A program made the position numbers and the translations under genes. The notes under the pieces were generated by a model that saw only the letters and a list, made by a program, of their open reading frames with translations, had not been told where the DNA came from and searched no databases. DNA of 39,600 nt from Prevotella sp. (GTDB taxonomy: Bacteria > Bacteroidota > Bacteroidia > Bacteroidales > Bacteroidaceae), in NCBI GenBank assembly GCA_017471245.1, contig JAFUVB010000022.1, forward strand, positions 1-39,600, written 5' to 3'. Numbering within the stretch: position 1 is the first letter of the stretch; the number at the start of each line of letters is the position of its first letter. Shown here one piece after another: positions 25,548 through 35,395 of this stretch.

Positions 25548-27452
25548 ATGAAGACAAACAGATTATTGGCAAGCATCGCGCTTGCACTGATCACTGAAGG
25601 TAGCGCCCTGGCACAGGGCGTTACCGTCAGTGTTTCTAATGGCAGAGAGACAAAAATGTCAAACGACCTCATGTCCATCACCATAGGCAGCAATGGGCGT
25701 ATCAGTCAGATGAGCCTCAAGGATGCTTCTAATGTCATCGGCAGCAACGGTGTTTACTTCGACTACACGTCTGACAAAAATCGTGCGTTGAGTCCAACGA
25801 CTGCAGAGATAGTGCATCAGACCGACGACTATGCAGAAGTGGTTTATTCTAACAACTCGTCGAATCCGCAGATTCAGCAGGGTTTTGCCATGCGTAAGGG
25901 CGTGAGCGGTGTGTATGTCTATGTCGTTGTTAATGGTCAATCATCAACGGTCAATGGTCAATCATCATCGGTCAATATACGAGAAATGCGCGTTTGCACC
26001 CGTCTTGCATCTTCATTCCTTAACGGCTATGTAGACGACAAGATGCAAGGGCGCATACCTTCCAATAGTGAGATGAAGACTGCCGAGCAAGCTGAGAACA
26101 CAGTGGCTGATGCCACCTACAAGATGGCCGACGGCAGCATCTATACAAAATACGACTGGGCGCAGTATGTGGTGAAAGACAGCCTTCATGGTCTGATGTC
26201 TGATGATACGGGTGTATGGAATATCGCTTGTAGTCATGAGTGGATCAACGGCGGTCCTATGAAACAGGAACTCACGGTGCATGCCACCTCCAAGTCGCCC
26301 ATCACCATTCAGATGCTGCAAGGCGAGCACATGGGGGCTTCTTCACAGTATTATAAAGAAGGTGAGCGAAAGATCTACGGTCCATTCCTGATCTATTTGA
26401 ACAAAGGAACACACGAAGAGATGGTTGCCGATGCCAAGGCAATGGCTCACCGCCAGCAGGAGGAATGGCCTTTTCAGTGGTTCTCTCATGAGCTTTATCC
26501 CAGAGAGCGTGCTGCCGTGAGGGGGTGTATAGATGTAACAAACCATCAGTCTGCCGACGGAATACAAGTGGTTTTGGCTGAGCCCGGCGGTGATGTCTAT
26601 AGCCAAGGCAAACGCTACATATTTTGGGGCAAGACCAATAGCGACGGAAGATTCACCATAAAAAACGTGCGTCCCGGCGACTACTCGCTCTATGCATACG
26701 CCACAAAGGGTGAAATCACCGATGAACTGACGGTCAATGATATCCATATTGAGTCTGGCGACCAAGACTTAGGAACCATCGCATGGACTCCTATCAAATA
26801 CAGCAACCTGTTGTGGATGATAGGCGAGAACAATCGCTTGAGCGACGGCTATGCGCTGAGCGATGCGCCACGTTCCTACTTGCTGCCAGAGTCGGTGCCT
26901 GCCGATCTCACTTTTAACGTGGAGACCGATTCTCCGCAGACCGGATGGTACTATGCACAGACGAAGAAAGGAACATGGACAGTCAAGTTCAATTGCGATC
27001 AGACCTATACAGGGCAAGCCCATCTCACTGCCTCGCTGGCAGCGGTCACCAGCAAACCGTCAATCACCCTGAAACTCAATGGCACCCAACTGGCAGTGTG
27101 GAACTTGAGTACCAACGATGGAGCCATCTATCGCAGTGCAAACCAAAGTGGAAAGCATCAGCTGAAGACGCTTTCATTCGATGCCTCCCTGCTGCGCAGC
27201 GGGGAGAACACCCTGCAGCTAAACCTCACCAACGGTACAGGCAGGGGCGGAGTGATGTGGGATTGTCTGAAGTTAGAGACAGGCGAGCAGGTGGCAAGTG
27301 GTGTCGCTCATCCGATTCTCCCTCTCAAAACATGCCGTCGTTATCATAACCTACAGGGTATGGTGCTGTCGAAACCAATAAAAGGGCTGAACATTATCAT
27401 AGAGGAAGGTGCCGACGGAAGTCAGACCGTCCGTAAAGTTTATGTCAAATAA
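25548..27452 (+). CDS. PL4 rhamnogalacturonan lyase
   Basis: The 634-residue secreted enzyme (signal peptide ending GSALA) has the three-part PL4 build: catalytic beta-sandwich (about 25-315), Fn3-like domain (about 325-400, GRFTIKNVRPGDYSLYAYA) and CBM-like jelly roll (about 410-580, NLLWMIGENNRLSDG ... GGVMWDCLKLE). The motifs YTKYDWAQY and SHEWINGGPMKQ are family hallmarks. Lys201 and His261 (in GEHMG) are 60 residues apart, the same spacing as the catalytic Lys150/His210 of Aspergillus aculeatus lyase. It cuts the rhamnose-galacturonate backbone of rhamnogalacturonan I by beta-elimination. Two in-frame 21-bp repeats give NGQSSTV-NGQSSSV in the catalytic domain. The C-terminal tail resembles that of the next protein. 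Confidence 0.93.
   Translation: MKTNRLLASIALALITEGSALAQGVTVSVSNGRETKMSNDLMSITIGSNGRISQMSLKDASNVIGSNGVYFDYTSDKNRALSPTTAEIVHQTDDYAEVVYSNNSSNPQIQQGFAMRKGVSGVYVYVVVNGQSSTVNGQSSSVNIREMRVCTRLASSFLNGYVDDKMQGRIPSNSEMKTAEQAENTVADATYKMADGSIYTKYDWAQYVVKDSLHGLMSDDTGVWNIACSHEWINGGPMKQELTVHATSKSPITIQMLQGEHMGASSQYYKEGERKIYGPFLIYLNKGTHEEMVADAKAMAHRQQEEWPFQWFSHELYPRERAAVRGCIDVTNHQSADGIQVVLAEPGGDVYSQGKRYIFWGKTNSDGRFTIKNVRPGDYSLYAYATKGEITDELTVNDIHIESGDQDLGTIAWTPIKYSNLLWMIGENNRLSDGYALSDAPRSYLLPESVPADLTFNVETDSPQTGWYYAQTKKGTWTVKFNCDQTYTGQAHLTASLAAVTSKPSITLKLNGTQLAVWNLSTNDGAIYRSANQSGKHQLKTLSFDASLLRSGENTLQLNLTNGTGRGGVMWDCLKLETGEQVASGVAHPILPLKTCRRYHNLQGMVLSKPIKGLNIIIEEGADGSQTVRKVYVK
25932..25973 (+). repeat. 21-bp direct repeat inside the PL4 coding sequence
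   Basis: 25932-25952 and 25953-25973 differ at one base and encode NGQSSTV and NGQSSSV in frame. The sequence (AATGGTCAATCATC core) resembles non-coding spacer repeats in base composition and looks like a small in-frame insertion. Confidence 0.85.
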
Positions 27453-27504
27453 AGCCCATCACAAGTTGATAGGCAGAAAAAACAACTCACGAGTTTTTGA
27501 AAAG

Positions 27505-30500
27505 ATGAACACAAAGCATCTGTATATATTACTGGCTCTGTGGCTGTCGTCGTATGTGGCAATGGCACAGGCACCGGCATTCCCCGGAGCCGAAGGATTC
27601 GGACGCTATACCACCGGAGGGCGTGGCGGCAGGGTGATTCATGTCACCAATCTGAACGATTCTGGCGAAGGTTCGCTGCGCAACGCCCTGAATGCCAGTG
27701 GCAAGCGTATCATCGTCTTTGATGTCGGTGGAACCATTGAATTGCTCTCGGAACTGAAAATCGGGAAGGGCGACGTCACCGTCATGGGACAGACGGCCCC
27801 CGGCGACGGCATCTGCCTCAGCGGTTTCAATCTCACCACGGCTGCTGACAACATCATCATTCGTTTCATCCGCGTGCGTCCTGGCGACAAGACAGAAGCC
27901 AGCGACGGCAAGGATGCCATGGGAGGGCGATTCAAGAAAAACATCATCATCGATCACTGCTCTTGCAGTTGGAGCACCGATGAAGCCTGTTCGTTCTATG
28001 TCAATCAAAACTTCACCCTGCAGTGGTGTTTCGTCACGGAGAGCCTGCGAGAGTCAGGACATTCGAAAGGAGCACATGGCTATGGGGGTATCTGGGGTGG
28101 AGAGAGTGCTTCTTTCCATCACAACTTAATGGCGCACCACGACTCGCGTAATCCTCGTTTCAGTGGCAGTGGACAAACCTATCGCGTGAATCTCCCAGTG
28201 GAGTCTGAGATTGTCGACATGCGCAACTGCGTGTTCTACAACTGGGGCGGCAAGGTGGGCTATGGTGCTGAGGGCGGTTCCTATAATATCGTCAACAACT
28301 ACTACAAACCAGGTCCTGGTTCAAGACTGCTCTCTGGTGAGTTCATGGCAATGGACAAGGATGCCGGCAACAGTGGCAACGAGGCGAATGCCCATGGCGT
28401 TTTCTACATCAAAGGCAACCATTACGTTGGCAAGGGCGACAACTGGGACTGGAATGGAATCCGCAACAATACGCTCGATCCTGTTGGTAAATGCAAGAGC
28501 GATACGCTATATCCCTATGGCGAGGTTACCACCCATTCTGCGCAGCAGGCTTATGAACAAGTGCTCAGCTATGGCGGTTGCTCGCTGAAGCGGGATGTCG
28601 TAGACAATCGTATAGTGGAAGAGGCGCGCACTGGCACGGCAACCTATACGGGAAGCAAAAGCGGCAAACAGGGTATCATCGACACTCCCTCTGATGTGGG
28701 TGGATGGCCAGTTTACCAAGGCGGTGCACGACAGGTTGACAGCGACAATGACGGCATGCCCGATACATGGGAGACCGCCAATGGGCTGAATCCCCATGAT
28801 GCTTCTGACGCAACGCAATATACAATCGACTCACGAGGGTGGTATACCAATGTGGAGGTATACTGCAACTGGTTGGTGGAGGGCATCATGAAAGCTGGTA
28901 ACCAACAGGCAGAAACTCCTTTCAACGACTATTACCCTGATGTGACAGCACCCGAAGATACACCCACAGAAACTCCTACGGATACTCCGACATCGGCCGA
29001 CCGTGTAACGCTGGCTGCATGGGATTTCTCCACTCATGTGAAATACACTCCTTCAGACAGCAACGGTAATAAGACATACTATACGCCGTCGGTTGCCGAC
29101 AAGGTAAATATGGAGTATACCTTCTCTGCTCAGCAGCCGTTTTTCTATCCCACATCAGGCAGTATAACCTCCGGCACGCTCACCATAGAGTCTACCGATG
29201 GAAACAAGAAATGGTATATTTCCGACTTTAACAATGGAGCGCTTCGCATGTATACTGCCTCGCCGCAGCCAATCGTTAATCCCACTGATGCCGCACAGCA
29301 CTACAACTATGCTGAGGTGGAACTGTCGGCTGCCGGTTACAAGAGCTTGCAGTTCTCCTGCCGAATGTCGGGAAACAACAGCAAGACACTGCCAGTCTAT
29401 ATCCTTGTGTCCACCGATGGCGGTGCCACATGGATGGTAAGCAGCGAAACAGGGTCAACGGGAAGCAGTTGGAGCAACTTCAACGATATTGCTGCCAATC
29501 TGGCTGTAGACAACCAGCAGAGTGTCAAGGTGCGTGCGCTCATCGGATACGATGCAGGAGCCACGGGCGATATGTACCTGAACAGTTTCAAGGTGACGGG
29601 TATTCCGCTCGGAAGTGAGACTGTGTGTTCACTCACCACGGCAGTTACCCCGCAGGGTGCGGGCTATGTGGCAATGTCACCTGTGGGAAATGCGGCTGTC
29701 AAGGGTACGGGTATTGCCTACACGGCAAAGAACATGTCGGGCTACACCATTAGGGAGTGGCAGGATGCCGATGGCGAGACATTGGCTGCAACGCCAACCT
29801 ACACCACCACAGTCAGTGGAAATACCGCCGTCACGGCAGTATTCGGTGATGTCGATACCTATACGCTTACCGTCAACAAGACTGGCGAGGGAGCGCAGTG
29901 GGGTGAGGTTACGCTGTCGCCCGAACCTGTCAATGGCAAGTATGATGCAGGCACCGAGGTGACGCTTACCGTCATTCCCAACCCTGTTACCAATTTCCTG
30001 ATGTGGGAGACAGGCAGTGCCGAACTGACCCGCCAAGTCACCGTGGATGGCAACATGGAGGTAACGGCATCGTTCGACGTCATCCCCTTCATCGTGGCAT
30101 GGGATTTTGACAACGAGAAGAATACTTCGCGTGGCAATCGTCCTGCCGACTATGCCTTTGCCACCGACAACACCGGTGTCATGCTCTTCTATCAGGGTGC
30201 CAGCCATGCAAGCACCAACTGGGGTTCTGGCAAGGTGTCATTCGGTGGCAAGGAGCTGTGGGCTGCTCGCCGCTATACCGACTACAGCAAGGAGGAGCAG
30301 ATACCGCGCGCCTTCGTGGCATCGTTCAGCGTGAAGGATTACGATAAGATCAACATCCATAGCTTGGTGGCTGTCAATAATAATTGTGTGCGTAAGCGCC
30401 AGTTGCTGCAGATGAGCACCACCAGCAGCACTGAGGGCTTCACAACACTCAAGACACTTGAGATGGTTGAGAGTCCCAGCAGCAAATGGCAGGATATGGA

Positions 30501-32346
30501 TTATGAACTCAACACAAATGATATAGATGGAATGGTCTACATCCGCTGGATAGAGGACGAGACGAGCGACTTCTTCGATGGCGGCAACCATTCGGGTACT
30601 GAGGGTTTCTATTTGGCTGATGTCATCATTTTCGCCGATCAGACCGTTGTTGATGATGCCGAAGCTCCACAGCTCATCAGCAGTTCTCCGTCGGAGGGCA
30701 GCACTGGTGTCTCGGCTCGTGGCAACATCGTCCTTAGTTTCAATGAGCGCGTCAAGCAGGGCGCAGGCGATGTTACTTTAAACGGTGAGACTCTCTCTGG
30801 TTCCTTTGGAAGCAAGAGTGTCACCTATCCCTATCACGGACTGAGCTATGGAACGCAGTATACCCTCAGCATTGCCGAAGGAGCCATCACCGACCTCAGT
30901 GGCAATGCCTTCCCTGCCCGCGACATCACTTTCACCGTCATGGAGCGCCCTCAGCCCGTTGCCAAGGTGTTCGATGCCGTGGTGGCACAGGACGGTACGG
31001 GCGACTATACCACCGTGCAGGCTGCTATTGATGCCGTTCCCGCATCACGCATTTCTCCCTGGCTCATCTTTGTCAAGAATGGAGAATACGAGGAACTGGT
31101 AACGATTCCGCAAAACAAACCCTTCGTCCACCTCATCGGTCAGGACAAAGAGAAGACCATCATCAAATACCTGATTAATAATGGAAGCAGCAGTGATTTG
31201 GGTTACGAGTATTCTACCAACAACCCCGCCTCGAAGACCTACGGCAAGCAAGCCATGGTTCAGGTCAATGCCACCGACTTCTACACCGAGAACATCACCT
31301 ACCTGAATCGTTGGGGAGTGGAACAGCAGTCGGGACCTCAGGCAAATGCGATGAGCTCGCGTGCCGACCGTCAGGCGTTCTACAACTGTAAGTTCCGATC
31401 CTATCAGGATACATGGTATACAGATATACACAACTCGGGCGACCGCCAGTATGTCAACAATTGCCTTATTGAGGGAGCTGTAGACTTCTACTATGGCGGC
31501 GGCGACAATTACATCGAGAACTCAACGTTCCGTCTGGCGCGCACGGGTAGCGTGATCGTTGCTCCCGGTCATCAGGCAGGCACCAAGTGGGGCTATGTTA
31601 TGGTGAACAACACCATCGACGGCAAGGGAGGCAGCAACAAACTGGGACGTGCCTGGCAGAACCAGCCCATTGCCGTATGGATCAACACCACGCTGAAAAC
31701 CACCCTTGCTGCTGAAGGATGGAGCGAATGGCACATCGCACCGAAGCTCTTTGCCGAATACAACACCATGGATGCCAACGGACAGCCTGTCGATCTGAAC
31801 AATCGCCGCACTTCCTATAAGGTGGATGCCGACCGGCTGGCAGCAGGTGAGACCAGTCCCGTCACCCGTCAGGCTGTGCTCAGTGCTGAGGAAGCCGCCA
31901 AGTATACCTATGAGGCTGTCACTGCCGGCAACGACGACTGGAACCCGCGCAAGTTCTTTGAGCCGGTGCAGGCTCCCTCAGAGCTGAAGGCAGACGAGGT
32001 CAGTATGTCACTCACATGGGCATCTTCGCCCTATGCCATCTGCTATATCGTTATCGATAGCGAGGAGCAAGTTATCGGAATCACAAAAAAAACTTCGTTC
32101 CAGACCGATGGCAAAAGCCACACCTATACCGTGCGCGCAGTCAACGAATATGGCAGTTTGAGCGAACCCTCCACCATTGATGTGACTACGGGCATATCCG
32201 TACCAAACGGACAATTACCAGTTATCAATACACAAATCACCGACCTGCAAGGCCGTCGCCTCAGTCATACCTGTAGGGGATTGAACATTGTCACCGAGCG
32301 TTTTGCCGACGGCAGCTGCAGGACTCATAAAGTTTTTATTAAGTAG
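27505..32346 (+). CDS. Multidomain pectate lyase (PL1) - pectin methylesterase (CE8) fusion
   Basis: The start at 27505 gives a signal peptide (ending YVAMAQ); an in-frame start at 27409 would overlap the PL4 gene. The protein has 1,613 residues. Residues of about 25-490 form a PL1 pectate lyase (FPGAEGFGRYTTGGRGG, IIIDHCSCSWSTDEA, and RNPRFSG with Arg215/Arg218 as likely catalytic region), with a calcium-type DSDNDGMPD loop near 412. Then come a T/P-rich linker, a W-D-F jelly-roll-like domain (about 504-700), two beta-repeats (about 705-860), a second W-D-F domain (861-1048), an Ig-like Big_5-type domain (1049-1148), and a CE8 domain (1152-1480) with Asp1302, Asp1327, Arg1382 and Trp1384. 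A Fn3-like part and a sorting-type tail close it. It can both demethylate and cleave homogalacturonan. Confidence 0.95.
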   Translation: MNTKHLYILLALWLSSYVAMAQAPAFPGAEGFGRYTTGGRGGRVIHVTNLNDSGEGSLRNALNASGKRIIVFDVGGTIELLSELKIGKGDVTVMGQTAPGDGICLSGFNLTTAADNIIIRFIRVRPGDKTEASDGKDAMGGRFKKNIIIDHCSCSWSTDEACSFYVNQNFTLQWCFVTESLRESGHSKGAHGYGGIWGGESASFHHNLMAHHDSRNPRFSGSGQTYRVNLPVESEIVDMRNCVFYNWGGKVGYGAEGGSYNIVNNYYKPGPGSRLLSGEFMAMDKDAGNSGNEANAHGVFYIKGNHYVGKGDNWDWNGIRNNTLDPVGKCKSDTLYPYGEVTTHSAQQAYEQVLSYGGCSLKRDVVDNRIVEEARTGTATYTGSKSGKQGIIDTPSDVGGWPVYQGGARQVDSDNDGMPDTWETANGLNPHDASDATQYTIDSRGWYTNVEVYCNWLVEGIMKAGNQQAETPFNDYYPDVTAPEDTPTETPTDTPTSADRVTLAAWDFSTHVKYTPSDSNGNKTYYTPSVADKVNMEYTFSAQQPFFYPTSGSITSGTLTIESTDGNKKWYISDFNNGALRMYTASPQPIVNPTDAAQHYNYAEVELSAAGYKSLQFSCRMSGNNSKTLPVYILVSTDGGATWMVSSETGSTGSSWSNFNDIAANLAVDNQQSVKVRALIGYDAGATGDMYLNSFKVTGIPLGSETVCSLTTAVTPQGAGYVAMSPVGNAAVKGTGIAYTAKNMSGYTIREWQDADGETLAATPTYTTTVSGNTAVTAVFGDVDTYTLTVNKTGEGAQWGEVTLSPEPVNGKYDAGTEVTLTVIPNPVTNFLMWETGSAELTRQVTVDGNMEVTASFDVIPFIVAWDFDNEKNTSRGNRPADYAFATDNTGVMLFYQGASHASTNWGSGKVSFGGKELWAARRYTDYSKEEQIPRAFVASFSVKDYDKINIHSLVAVNNNCVRKRQLLQMSTTSSTEGFTTLKTLEMVESPSSKWQDMDYELNTNDIDGMVYIRWIEDETSDFFDGGNHSGTEGFYLADVIIFADQTVVDDAEAPQLISSSPSEGSTGVSARGNIVLSFNERVKQGAGDVTLNGETLSGSFGSKSVTYPYHGLSYGTQYTLSIAEGAITDLSGNAFPARDITFTVMERPQPVAKVFDAVVAQDGTGDYTTVQAAIDAVPASRISPWLIFVKNGEYEELVTIPQNKPFVHLIGQDKEKTIIKYLINNGSSSDLGYEYSTNNPASKTYGKQAMVQVNATDFYTENITYLNRWGVEQQSGPQANAMSSRADRQAFYNCKFRSYQDTWYTDIHNSGDRQYVNNCLIEGAVDFYYGGGDNYIENSTFRLARTGSVIVAPGHQAGTKWGYVMVNNTIDGKGGSNKLGRAWQNQPIAVWINTTLKTTLAAEGWSEWHIAPKLFAEYNTMDANGQPVDLNNRRTSYKVDADRLAAGETSPVTRQAVLSAEEAAKYTYEAVTAGNDDWNPRKFFEPVQAPSELKADEVSMSLTWASSPYAICYIVIDSEEQVIGITKKTSFQTDGKSHTYTVRAVNEYGSLSEPSTIDVTTGISVPNGQLPVINTQITDLQGRRLSHTCRGLNIVTERFADGSCRTHKVFIK

Positions 32347-34914
32347 ATGAAAAAACTCTCTCTCTTTTTCATTGTGGCTGTGCTCGTCTTAGGATGGGTG
32401 CAGCCACTTCCTGCGCAGACATTGTGCTACGACCGTCCTGCGCAGCACTGGGTGGAAGCTCTCCCTTTAGGAAACGGGCGTCTTGGAGCCATGGTCTATG
32501 GCGGTTTGGCAAGCGACACCATTCAGCTCAACGAAGATACTTTCTGGAGCGGATCGCCTTATAACAATGTCAACACCAAGGCATTGCCGGTGTTGTCAGA
32601 CATTCGCGCCGCTCTCGACAGTGCCGACTATGAGCGGGCGCAGCGTCTTGCCATGCACAATATCACTGCCGACCGCTCTGTGACAGGTCATGGCATGATA
32701 TATGAGTCGGTGGGTAATCTGGTGCTTACGTTTCCTGAAAGCCACGCCCGCGCAACCGACTATCGGCGCACGCTCAGTCTGGCTGACGCCATGGCAACCA
32801 CTCGCTATAAGCTCAACGGAACCGACTATCAGCGCGGCGTGTTCACATCGTTCACCGACAGCCTGACCATCATCCGGCTTACGGCATCGAAGAAAAGAAG
32901 TCTCACGTTGGATGTGTCGTTCTGCGGACCGTTGAAACGGCAGCGGGTGACAGCCGATGTGCAGTTGACCGACGGCAGGGATGATGAGCTGCGCGTGTTC
33001 AGTTATCCCACAGCAAAGGCTGAGGAGAACATTCCCAACGGCCTTCATTGCACCACGCTCGTGCGTGTGGTGCAGCAGGGAGGCAAGCGCATAGCCAAGG
33101 ATGGTGTCATCAGCGTGAGCAATGCCAGCGAGGTGCTCATCCTAATAGCCTCGGCAACCAATTTCGTTAGATATGATAATATCACGGGCGATGCCGATGG
33201 GCGTGTCAGAAGAGTGATGAACCGCTTTCTGGAAAAGGGCAATCCCATCAGCACATACGCCGAGGCAATCGACAGCCATAAAGCTTACTATCGGCAACAG
33301 TTCCAGCGCGTGACGCTCAATCTGGGGCATAACCCTCAGCAAGAGGAGAAACCCACCGACCAGCGCATACGCGAGTTTTCACAAACCACCGATCCCGGAC
33401 TGGTGGCCGATTACTTCCAGTTCGGGCGCTACCTGCTCATTTGCTCTTCACAGCGAGGTTCGCAGCCTGCCAACCTGCAGGGCATCTGGAACCCTGATGC
33501 CGACCAGTATCCGGCATGGGACTCGAAATACACCACGAACATCAATGTGGAAATGAACTATTGGCCTGCTGAGGTGACCAACCTCACCGAGTGTCATGAA
33601 CCATTCCTGCAGCTGGTCAGCGACGTGAGCGTTACGGGAAGGCAGTCGGCACGGCTGATGTATGGCGCGCGCGGCTGGACGCTGCACCATAATACCGATA
33701 TCTGGCGCTCTACCGGATCCGTCGACTATGCTTCGTGCAGCATCTGGCCTACATGCAATGCCTGGTTCTGCTCGCATCTTTGGGAGCACTTCCTCTTTAC
33801 GGGCGATCGGGAGTTCCTGCAGCAGAAGGCTTATCCCGTGATGGCAGATGCCTGCCGGTTCTATATCGATTTCCTTGTGCGCGACCATAAAACGGGCTAT
33901 TTAGTGGCATCCCCGTCAACCTCTCCCGAAAACCATCCCGGATTGCAGAAGTATCACGATGAAATCTTCAACAAGGAGATGTCGCCCGCGGTCTTCGCTG
34001 GAGTGGCGATGGATAATCAAATGATCTACGACCTGCTCTATACCACCCGTCAGGCAGCCCGTCAGTTAGGCATCGACCATGCCTTTGCCGACAGCCTCGA
34101 CACCATTCGCCTTCAGCTGCCTCCAATGATGATTGGCAAGTACGGGCAGTTGCAAGAGTGGCTTGATGATTGGGATCGCGAGTTCTCAAACCACCGCCAT
34201 GTGTCCCATCTTTGGTGTGCCTATCCCGGTCGTCAGGTCTCTCCATATACCAACCCGATGGCTGCCGCTGCCGTCAGGAAATCGCTCATCGGGCGCGGTG
34301 ATGCCTCGCGCGGATGGTCAATGGGATGGAAGGTATGCCTGTGGGCGCGTCTGTTAGATGGCAATCATGCCTATCGGTTGATACAAAACCAGCTGAAACT
34401 GAAGTCTCCGTATGCCACCATCAGAGATCAGGACGGCGGCACCTATGCCAATATGTTCGATGCTCATCCGCCGTTTCAGATCGACGGCAACTTCGGCTGC
34501 TGTGCCGGCATTGCAGAAATGCTCGTGCAGAGCCACGACGGAGCCGTCACGCTATTGCCGGCATTGCCCGATGTGTGGGCAGAAGGTTCGGTGTCTGGTC
34601 TCAGAGCGCGCGGCGGATTCGAGATTCTGAACATGGAATGGCGGCAGAAAGCTGTTCAGCGCGTCGTCATCCGCTCAACGCTTGGCGGCAACCTGCGACT
34701 GCGCTGCGCCACACCCCTGTTCGACAGCAACGGCAGTCCTCTGTCTGTAGCCGCAGGCGACAACCCCAACCCCTTGACGCAGTGTTACGACATACCGGCT
34801 CCGCTTGTCAGCGACCGTTCTAAGCTGGAGATGCCCCGTCGGCAGCCAGTCTATGAATACGACATCCCAACCAAGCCTGGCGAAACACTTTCCTTCTCGC
34901 TCGCAAAACCATAG
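32347..34914 (+). CDS. GH95 alpha-L-fucosidase / alpha-L-galactosidase
   Basis: The 855-residue secreted enzyme (signal peptide ending PLPAQ) has the GH95 N-terminal beta domain ([30 protein letters not shown]) and an (alpha/alpha)6 barrel. Residues equivalent to those of Bifidobacterium AfcA are visible: Asn398 and Asn400 in [11 protein letters not shown], acid Glu528 in [11 protein letters not shown], and Asp713 in FQIDGNFG. It removes alpha-linked L-fucose or L-galactose from oligosaccharides; in a pectin locus L-galactose is also a real option, and sequence alone does not decide. The ATG follows the stop codon of the fusion gene with no intervening base, which suggests translational coupling. 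It is the last gene of the operon, with a hairpin 60 nt downstream. Confidence 0.95.
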   Translation: MKKLSLFFIVAVLVLGWVQPLPAQTLCYDRPAQHWVEALPLGNGRLGAMVYGGLASDTIQLNEDTFWSGSPYNNVNTKALPVLSDIRAALDSADYERAQRLAMHNITADRSVTGHGMIYESVGNLVLTFPESHARATDYRRTLSLADAMATTRYKLNGTDYQRGVFTSFTDSLTIIRLTASKKRSLTLDVSFCGPLKRQRVTADVQLTDGRDDELRVFSYPTAKAEENIPNGLHCTTLVRVVQQGGKRIAKDGVISVSNASEVLILIASATNFVRYDNITGDADGRVRRVMNRFLEKGNPISTYAEAIDSHKAYYRQQFQRVTLNLGHNPQQEEKPTDQRIREFSQTTDPGLVADYFQFGRYLLICSSQRGSQPANLQGIWNPDADQYPAWDSKYTTNINVEMNYWPAEVTNLTECHEPFLQLVSDVSVTGRQSARLMYGARGWTLHHNTDIWRSTGSVDYASCSIWPTCNAWFCSHLWEHFLFTGDREFLQQKAYPVMADACRFYIDFLVRDHKTGYLVASPSTSPENHPGLQKYHDEIFNKEMSPAVFAGVAMDNQMIYDLLYTTRQAARQLGIDHAFADSLDTIRLQLPPMMIGKYGQLQEWLDDWDREFSNHRHVSHLWCAYPGRQVSPYTNPMAAAAVRKSLIGRGDASRGWSMGWKVCLWARLLDGNHAYRLIQNQLKLKSPYATIRDQDGGTYANMFDAHPPFQIDGNFGCCAGIAEMLVQSHDGAVTLLPALPDVWAEGSVSGLRARGGFEILNMEWRQKAVQRVVIRSTLGGNLRLRCATPLFDSNGSPLSVAAGDNPNPLTQCYDIPAPLVSDRSKLEMPRRQPVYEYDIPTKPGETLSFSLAKP

Positions 34915-34933
34915 GGGAAAGAGGTTTTTTTAA

Positions 34934-34982
34934 AGAAGCAAGAAGCAAGAGGCAAGAAGCAAGAGGCAAGAAGCAAGAGGCA
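34934..34982. repeat. 7-bp tandem repeat, seven units
   Basis: Seven units of AGAAGCA/AGAGGCA are directly joined. The same units build the inverted repeat at 2784-2899, so the two edges of the pectin locus carry the same spacer repeat. Confidence 0.85.
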
Positions 34983-35024
34983 GGAAAGACTACGTGTGAG
35001 CGCGCCAGCCTTTCCTGCCTCTTG
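34974..35024. terminator. Stem-loop terminator between GH95 and hepT
   Basis: 34974-34988 pairs perfectly over 15 bp with 35010-35024 around a 21-nt loop, followed on the plus strand by a T-rich run. It lies between convergent genes and probably ends transcription from both sides. Confidence 0.7.
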
Positions 35025-35041
35025 TTTAAGTTTTTAGTTTG

Positions 35042-35395
35042 TTACTGCTGTTCTTCTTCTTCCAAATACTTCACGATCTTCTCACGGATGGGCAGAAGGT
35101 CAACGGAGATGGCCTCCCATACCAAGTCTTCTTCCACGTTATGATAGCCATGAATCAGGAAATTACGCATGTTTGTAATCTGCCTCCACTTTAAGTCGCT
35201 GTGAGCCTCACGAAACTCGAAGGTCAGCATATTGGCAGCTTCGCCTATAATCATGATGTTGTAGATTACGGCATGATACGATCTCTTATCACTAAGAAAC
35301 TCATCCATGTTGCGACCTTCGACATACTCGAATATTGTGTCAATAGCCTGCAAGATGTCCTTCAGACGCTTGGGGTCATTACGATGTTCTCTCAT
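35042..35395 (-). CDS. hepT: HepT-like HEPN ribonuclease toxin
   Basis: The 117-residue all-helical protein is of DUF86/HepT type. It carries the HEPN signature R-x4-H-x-Y as RNFLIHGY with Arg77, His82 and Tyr84, preceded by the usual IGEAANML and W-R-Q-I-x-N-M-R segment. HepT toxins are RNases that MntA partners silence by transferring AMP to this tyrosine (known for the Shewanella oneidensis pair). Its start overlaps the end of the mntA frame by 17 nt, so the two are co-translated. Confidence 0.9.
   Translation of the reverse strand: MREHRNDPKRLKDILQAIDTIFEYVEGRNMDEFLSDKRSYHAVIYNIMIIGEAANMLTFEFREAHSDLKWRQITNMRNFLIHGYHNVEEDLVWEAISVDLLPIREKIVKYLEEEEQQ

Noticed and set aside
27409-27504. N-terminal extension of the PL1-CE8 protein
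   Set aside because: It overlaps the end of the PL4 gene and would hide the signal peptide that begins at 27505.
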